NCBI GenBank assembly: GCA_019313825.1
Contig: JAFDAM010000006.1
Location: 1 to 52,857, forward strand
Direction of reading: 5' to 3'
Origin: Deltaproteobacteria bacterium
GTDB taxonomy: Bacteria; Desulfobacterota; DSM-4660; Desulfatiglandales; HGW-15
Length of the DNA: 52,857 nucleotides
Below the pieces are notes generated by a model. The model was not told the origin of the DNA. It was given only the letters and a program-made list of their open reading frames with translations, and searched no databases. Made by a program: the position numbers and the translations under genes. Shown piece after piece: positions 50,408 to 52,857 of the stretch (its first letter is position 1; each line of letters opens with the position of its first letter).

Positions 50408-51922
50408 ATGGCGAGAGAGACTATAATATCAAGGTTTACATTGAAAGGAAGAGAGATCCTCTCTTCCTACGCCTCATACACCATTGAAGGTATTATGACC
50501 GCGCGTGTCAAAAGGGGCAGGGATACCTGGACTATTGAGGAGAGAAACGGCATTGCCAAGGGAACATCTGACGGGGAAAACGAGGCCATCTATATCCCCA
50601 ATCTTAAGGCGATCAGATCCATAACGAAAAACATTGAGCCTCTTTTGCCGAAAAAAGCGGTTATCAAAAAACCTCGTGACATCCTGAAGGCCGTTGAAGA
50701 GTTTGACCTGAAGCTCATTGAAAAGGCAGGTCCCAACAAGAGAAGGTGGGGCGGAAACGCCTGCCTGGCTTCTTCCACCGTGTTTTTCCAGACACTGCTC
50801 AAGGCCTCCGGATACAAGCCGTGGCAGATCCTTGCCCCCAGAGGCTTGAAGAACTTTTACATGCCCAATATCGGCTTTAATATGGTATGCGGGGGCGAGC
50901 ATGTGCCTGGGACAAAACAGGATATCCAGGAGATGTTCTTTTTTGCCATGAATGAGAAATCCATAAAGGATGTATTCACCCTGGCTATTAAATTCTTTAA
51001 GCAGTTCGAGAAAAACCTTGTAAGAGACAGGCTTCCCACCGGAACGGCAAAAGAGAGGGGGTTTGTCTTCCCTGTAAAGGACAACTACGAAGGCCTGAAA
51101 CGCATCAAGGAATGCGCAAGACAACTTGGCCTTAAGTCCACGGATTATGCTGTCGGAACCGACAATGCCTTTTCAGAAATCCAGAAGACAGAAGACCTGA
51201 GAGCAAAGGGCATGTATGATATGCGGTTTTCGGGTCTCGGAATCAAAACTCGTGAGGCATTGATTGATTTCAATGCAAAAATCGTAAAGAGCGCCACTAA
51301 CTTTGTTACCATGGAAGATCCCGGTTCCGAATGCGACATTGAGGCCCATAGACTGATGAATGATAAGTACGGAGATCGTGTTCAGATTGTGATTGATGAT
51401 GCCGCTGTAACGCAGATGCGCTTTATTATTCCCTTTCTCGCGGCCCCTGATCAGAAAAACCGGGCGGGTAACTCAGTGCTCATCAAACTCAACCAGGCTG
51501 GTACCTTTACCGAGACCTGCCTTGCGACAGAGATAGTCCTCGGACTTGCTGATGTAAAAAAGGTGGAAAAGTTCCTTCGTGCAAGAAAAGACTTGAATAC
51601 CGTTCTCAGGGATCTTAAGACAATCGGTGTCAAGAGCATCAAGGACGCTATTGGCAATATAAAGAGATCAGGCTTCACGGCCTTCTTCTCGCACCGATCA
51701 ACAGAGGGTTCTTCGGAATTTCTACCTCTGATGCCTCTTATCTACGGTTCGGTCTCTAACAAGACCTGGCTAAAGGCGGGCGCTCCTAACGGAGAACGTA
51801 ACCTGCAAAACTATAACCCGCTTATCCGAGCCGAGGAAGAGATGCGGGCTGCAGGTATCAAGACAAAGGTAACAAATTTCAACGGGCTGCCCGACGGCGT
51901 GAAGATACCTGCCGTGAAGTGA
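50408..51922 (+). CDS. Divergent enolase homologue with complete catalytic residues
   Basis: A 504-residue protein, longer than usual enolases (about 430). Pairwise reading against the enolase pattern shows: N-domain start GREILSSYASYTIEGIMTA; GGNACLASSTVFFQ; GGEHVPGTKQDIQEMFF (Glu175); KERGF for the usual DEGGF (Glu216); GTDNAFSEI (Asp252); MEDPGSECDIEA (Glu303); IDDAAVTQ (Asp330/331); LIKLNQAGTFTET (Lys360); SHRSTEG (His429-Arg430-Ser431); and Lys456. All metal ligands and both catalytic residues of enolase thus appear conserved. Yet the substrate loops (RNGIAKGTSDGENEA) differ from SGAST. It could be an alternative enolase or an enzyme on a related 2-phospho- or 2-hydroxyacid. GGGAGGG precedes ATG 50408. 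Confidence 0.8.
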   Translation: MARETIISRFTLKGREILSSYASYTIEGIMTARVKRGRDTWTIEERNGIAKGTSDGENEAIYIPNLKAIRSITKNIEPLLPKKAVIKKPRDILKAVEEFDLKLIEKAGPNKRRWGGNACLASSTVFFQTLLKASGYKPWQILAPRGLKNFYMPNIGFNMVCGGEHVPGTKQDIQEMFFFAMNEKSIKDVFTLAIKFFKQFEKNLVRDRLPTGTAKERGFVFPVKDNYEGLKRIKECARQLGLKSTDYAVGTDNAFSEIQKTEDLRAKGMYDMRFSGLGIKTREALIDFNAKIVKSATNFVTMEDPGSECDIEAHRLMNDKYGDRVQIVIDDAAVTQMRFIIPFLAAPDQKNRAGNSVLIKLNQAGTFTETCLATEIVLGLADVKKVEKFLRARKDLNTVLRDLKTIGVKSIKDAIGNIKRSGFTAFFSHRSTEGSSEFLPLMPLIYGSVSNKTWLKAGAPNGERNLQNYNPLIRAEEEMRAAGIKTKVTNFNGLPDGVKIPAVK

Positions 51923-52014
51923 AGATACCTGCCTACAAGGCGGGCATCTATTAATCATACAGTGTTCACGAACGCAATTTTCATATGGTAATTGAAGTAG
52001 GTTATTTCAGATCA

Positions 52015-52483
52015 GTAATATCCGGTTGGAATTTTGCATTAATGACATCTGTATTCTAAAGATGGCCGGTGGGGGTCTCTTTTCAATGGCGAACGGGTTA
52101 GAAGTAAAACTTTTATAAAAAGCGCCTGCCCCCGATAAACCGGGATCTTCGACAGGCGGACGGAATGCCCAAATCCACCATCTAATTTCCACATCATCAA
52201 TGCGGATAAAGGATTTTGGTCTGTCCCTGGGCACCTCTTAGCCCGCGAAATCCCGCTAGGAGCGGGACAGATGATGCCTTGATGGTGGATCAGGGAATGC
52301 TTCTCCGTTATTCAGCCTCGTTCAGACATGATAATATCCGAGGAAGCCCCCCGTCCGCCTCCTCCGGCCTCCTCCGGCTTCATGAGAATGCACTGCACAT
52401 AATGCAGTTCGACCATGAAAAGAGACCCCTACGGGCAATTAACTTCCATACGCCGGCATTGCAAAATCTTAACCGGACATTAC
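52015..52483. repeat. Family C foldback element, copy C2 with nested insertion (469 bp)
   Basis: Arms 52015-52038 and 52460-52483 match C1's terminal repeat with four mismatches between them. The interior contains the same modules as C1 plus two additions: the 27-base repeat 52130-52156 (identical to 20452-20478) and a separate 125-bp insertion at 52169-52293. Together they account for the size difference from C1. The spacer 51923-52536 holds no gene. Confidence 0.8.
52169..52293. mobile_element. 125-bp nested MITE-like insertion in C2
   Basis: In C1 the sequence runs through GGAATGCTTCTCC without break. In C2 it is interrupted after GGAATGC (52162-52168) and resumes with a second GGAATGC (52294-52300). 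The 125-bp insert begins near ATCCACCATC and ends near GATGGTGGAT, a 10-bp inverted pair. Direct duplication and terminal inverted repeats are the marks of a small transposed element. It shares ATCCCGCTAGG and GATGCCTTGATGGTG with 2511-2557. It is too short to encode a transposase. Confidence 0.65.
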
Positions 52484-52536
52484 TGAGTTCAGATAGACTA
52501 TGTTTAACGATTGAAATAGAGAATAGGAGTGAATAA

Positions 52537-52857
52537 ATGGAAACAAAGGCGACTTTTGATAATGAGAAGTATATCAAAGAACAGACTTTTGAAATTTTGG
52601 AAAGGGCGGCAAAGTTTGACAATAAACTATATCTTGAGTTTGGCGGGAAACTTCTATACGACTTCCATGCTTCCAGGGTCTTGCCTGGCTATGACCCTAA
52701 TATCAAAATGAGACTTCTCCAGACCTTAAAGGAGAAGGCGGATATCTTGCTCTGTATCTACGCGGGAGATATTGAAAAGAAAAAGATGAGGGCGGATTTC
52801 GGCATTACCTATGATTCCGACGCGCTCAAACTGATAGACGATTTAAGGTATTGGGGC
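52537..52857 (+). CDS. DUF1846 family protein, N-terminal part (3' end outside window)
   Basis: The frame runs off the right edge after 107 codons. The start [18 protein letters not shown], with [40 protein letters not shown] and [22 protein letters not shown], is typical of DUF1846, proteins of about 500 residues whose reaction is not known to me. AGGAGTG lies 5 bases before ATG 52537. It begins 53 bases beyond C2. Confidence 0.9.
   Translation, partial: METKATFDNEKYIKEQTFEILERAAKFDNKLYLEFGGKLLYDFHASRVLPGYDPNIKMRLLQTLKEKADILLCIYAGDIEKKKMRADFGITYDSDALKLIDDLRYWG

Noticed and set aside
52007-52536. Open frames over the region between the enolase-like gene and DUF1846
   Set aside because: They lie inside foldback element C2 and its nested insertion, and mirror each other because of the inverted repeat.

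Overview
The window reads as a chromosomal segment of a Gram-negative, deltaproteobacteria-like organism (Desulfobacterota in current naming). The arguments are the gene order thrS-infC-rpmI-rplT-pheS-pheT-merR, a DUF4911 gene overlapping miaB, a TRAP transporter with a TatT-type lipoprotein, several lipoboxes with class A PBP genes, and long repeat-rich intergenic spacers. The assignment is inferred from gene content only; no search was run.

Layout. 1-2189: 3' end of mutL, a repeat-filled spacer, miaA. 2933-4909: an exported protein of unknown role and a CDP-alcohol phosphatidyltransferase. 5008-12649: tRNA-Val(GAC), then the translation cluster thrS, infC, rpmI, rplT, pheS, pheT and a small MerR regulator. 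12873-14381 (minus): a broken glgA and a sirtuin. 14989-18915 (plus): M29 aminopeptidase, DUF2784 membrane protein, RNase H-like exonuclease and DNA polymerase IV. 19458-29335 (mostly minus): PfkB sugar/nucleoside kinase, FxsA, a TPR-like lipoprotein, a large class A penicillin-binding protein, an ATP-grasp ligase, MTA/SAH deaminase and purine nucleoside phosphorylase. 29515-36640 (plus): lytic transglycosylase, PHP phosphoesterase, APH-like kinase, P-loop kinase, NAD kinase, DUF4911, MiaB, a response regulator-GGDEF protein and a 29-residue basic protein. 36836-43210: Nfu-type Fe-S protein, an SPL-like radical SAM enzyme overlapping a ParB-like gene, SixA-like phosphatase, an old-yellow-enzyme/FAD oxidoreductase and RfbD. 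43413-48472: TPR protein and the TatT-DctP-DctQ-DctM transporter. 49099-52857: FmdB zinc ribbon with a 28-residue membrane peptide, remnants of atpE and ackA, a divergent enolase with the catalytic residues retained, and the start of a DUF1846 protein.

The most unusual material is between the genes. At least three families of foldback (inverted-repeat) elements fill the spacers. Family A (about 185-187 bp, four near-complete copies plus a rearranged one and fragments) shows paired substitutions that preserve its stems. Family C (304-469 bp) has terminal inverted repeats, a perfect 24 bp in one copy, and one copy carries a nested 125-bp insertion flanked by a 7-bp direct repeat. Family B is a 277-bp GC-rich cassette. 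Elements sit inside the pheS-pheT operon, at the broken end of glgA and directly against the stop codon of the SPL-like gene, so they appear to have shaped the local genome. None of these families is one I recognise.

Functional links: miaA and miaB together give the i6A/ms2i6A tRNA modification; mtaD and PNP salvage S-adenosylmethionine by-products; the PBP, ATP-grasp, lipoprotein and transglycosylase genes concern the cell wall; the SPL-like, DinB and MutL genes concern DNA repair.
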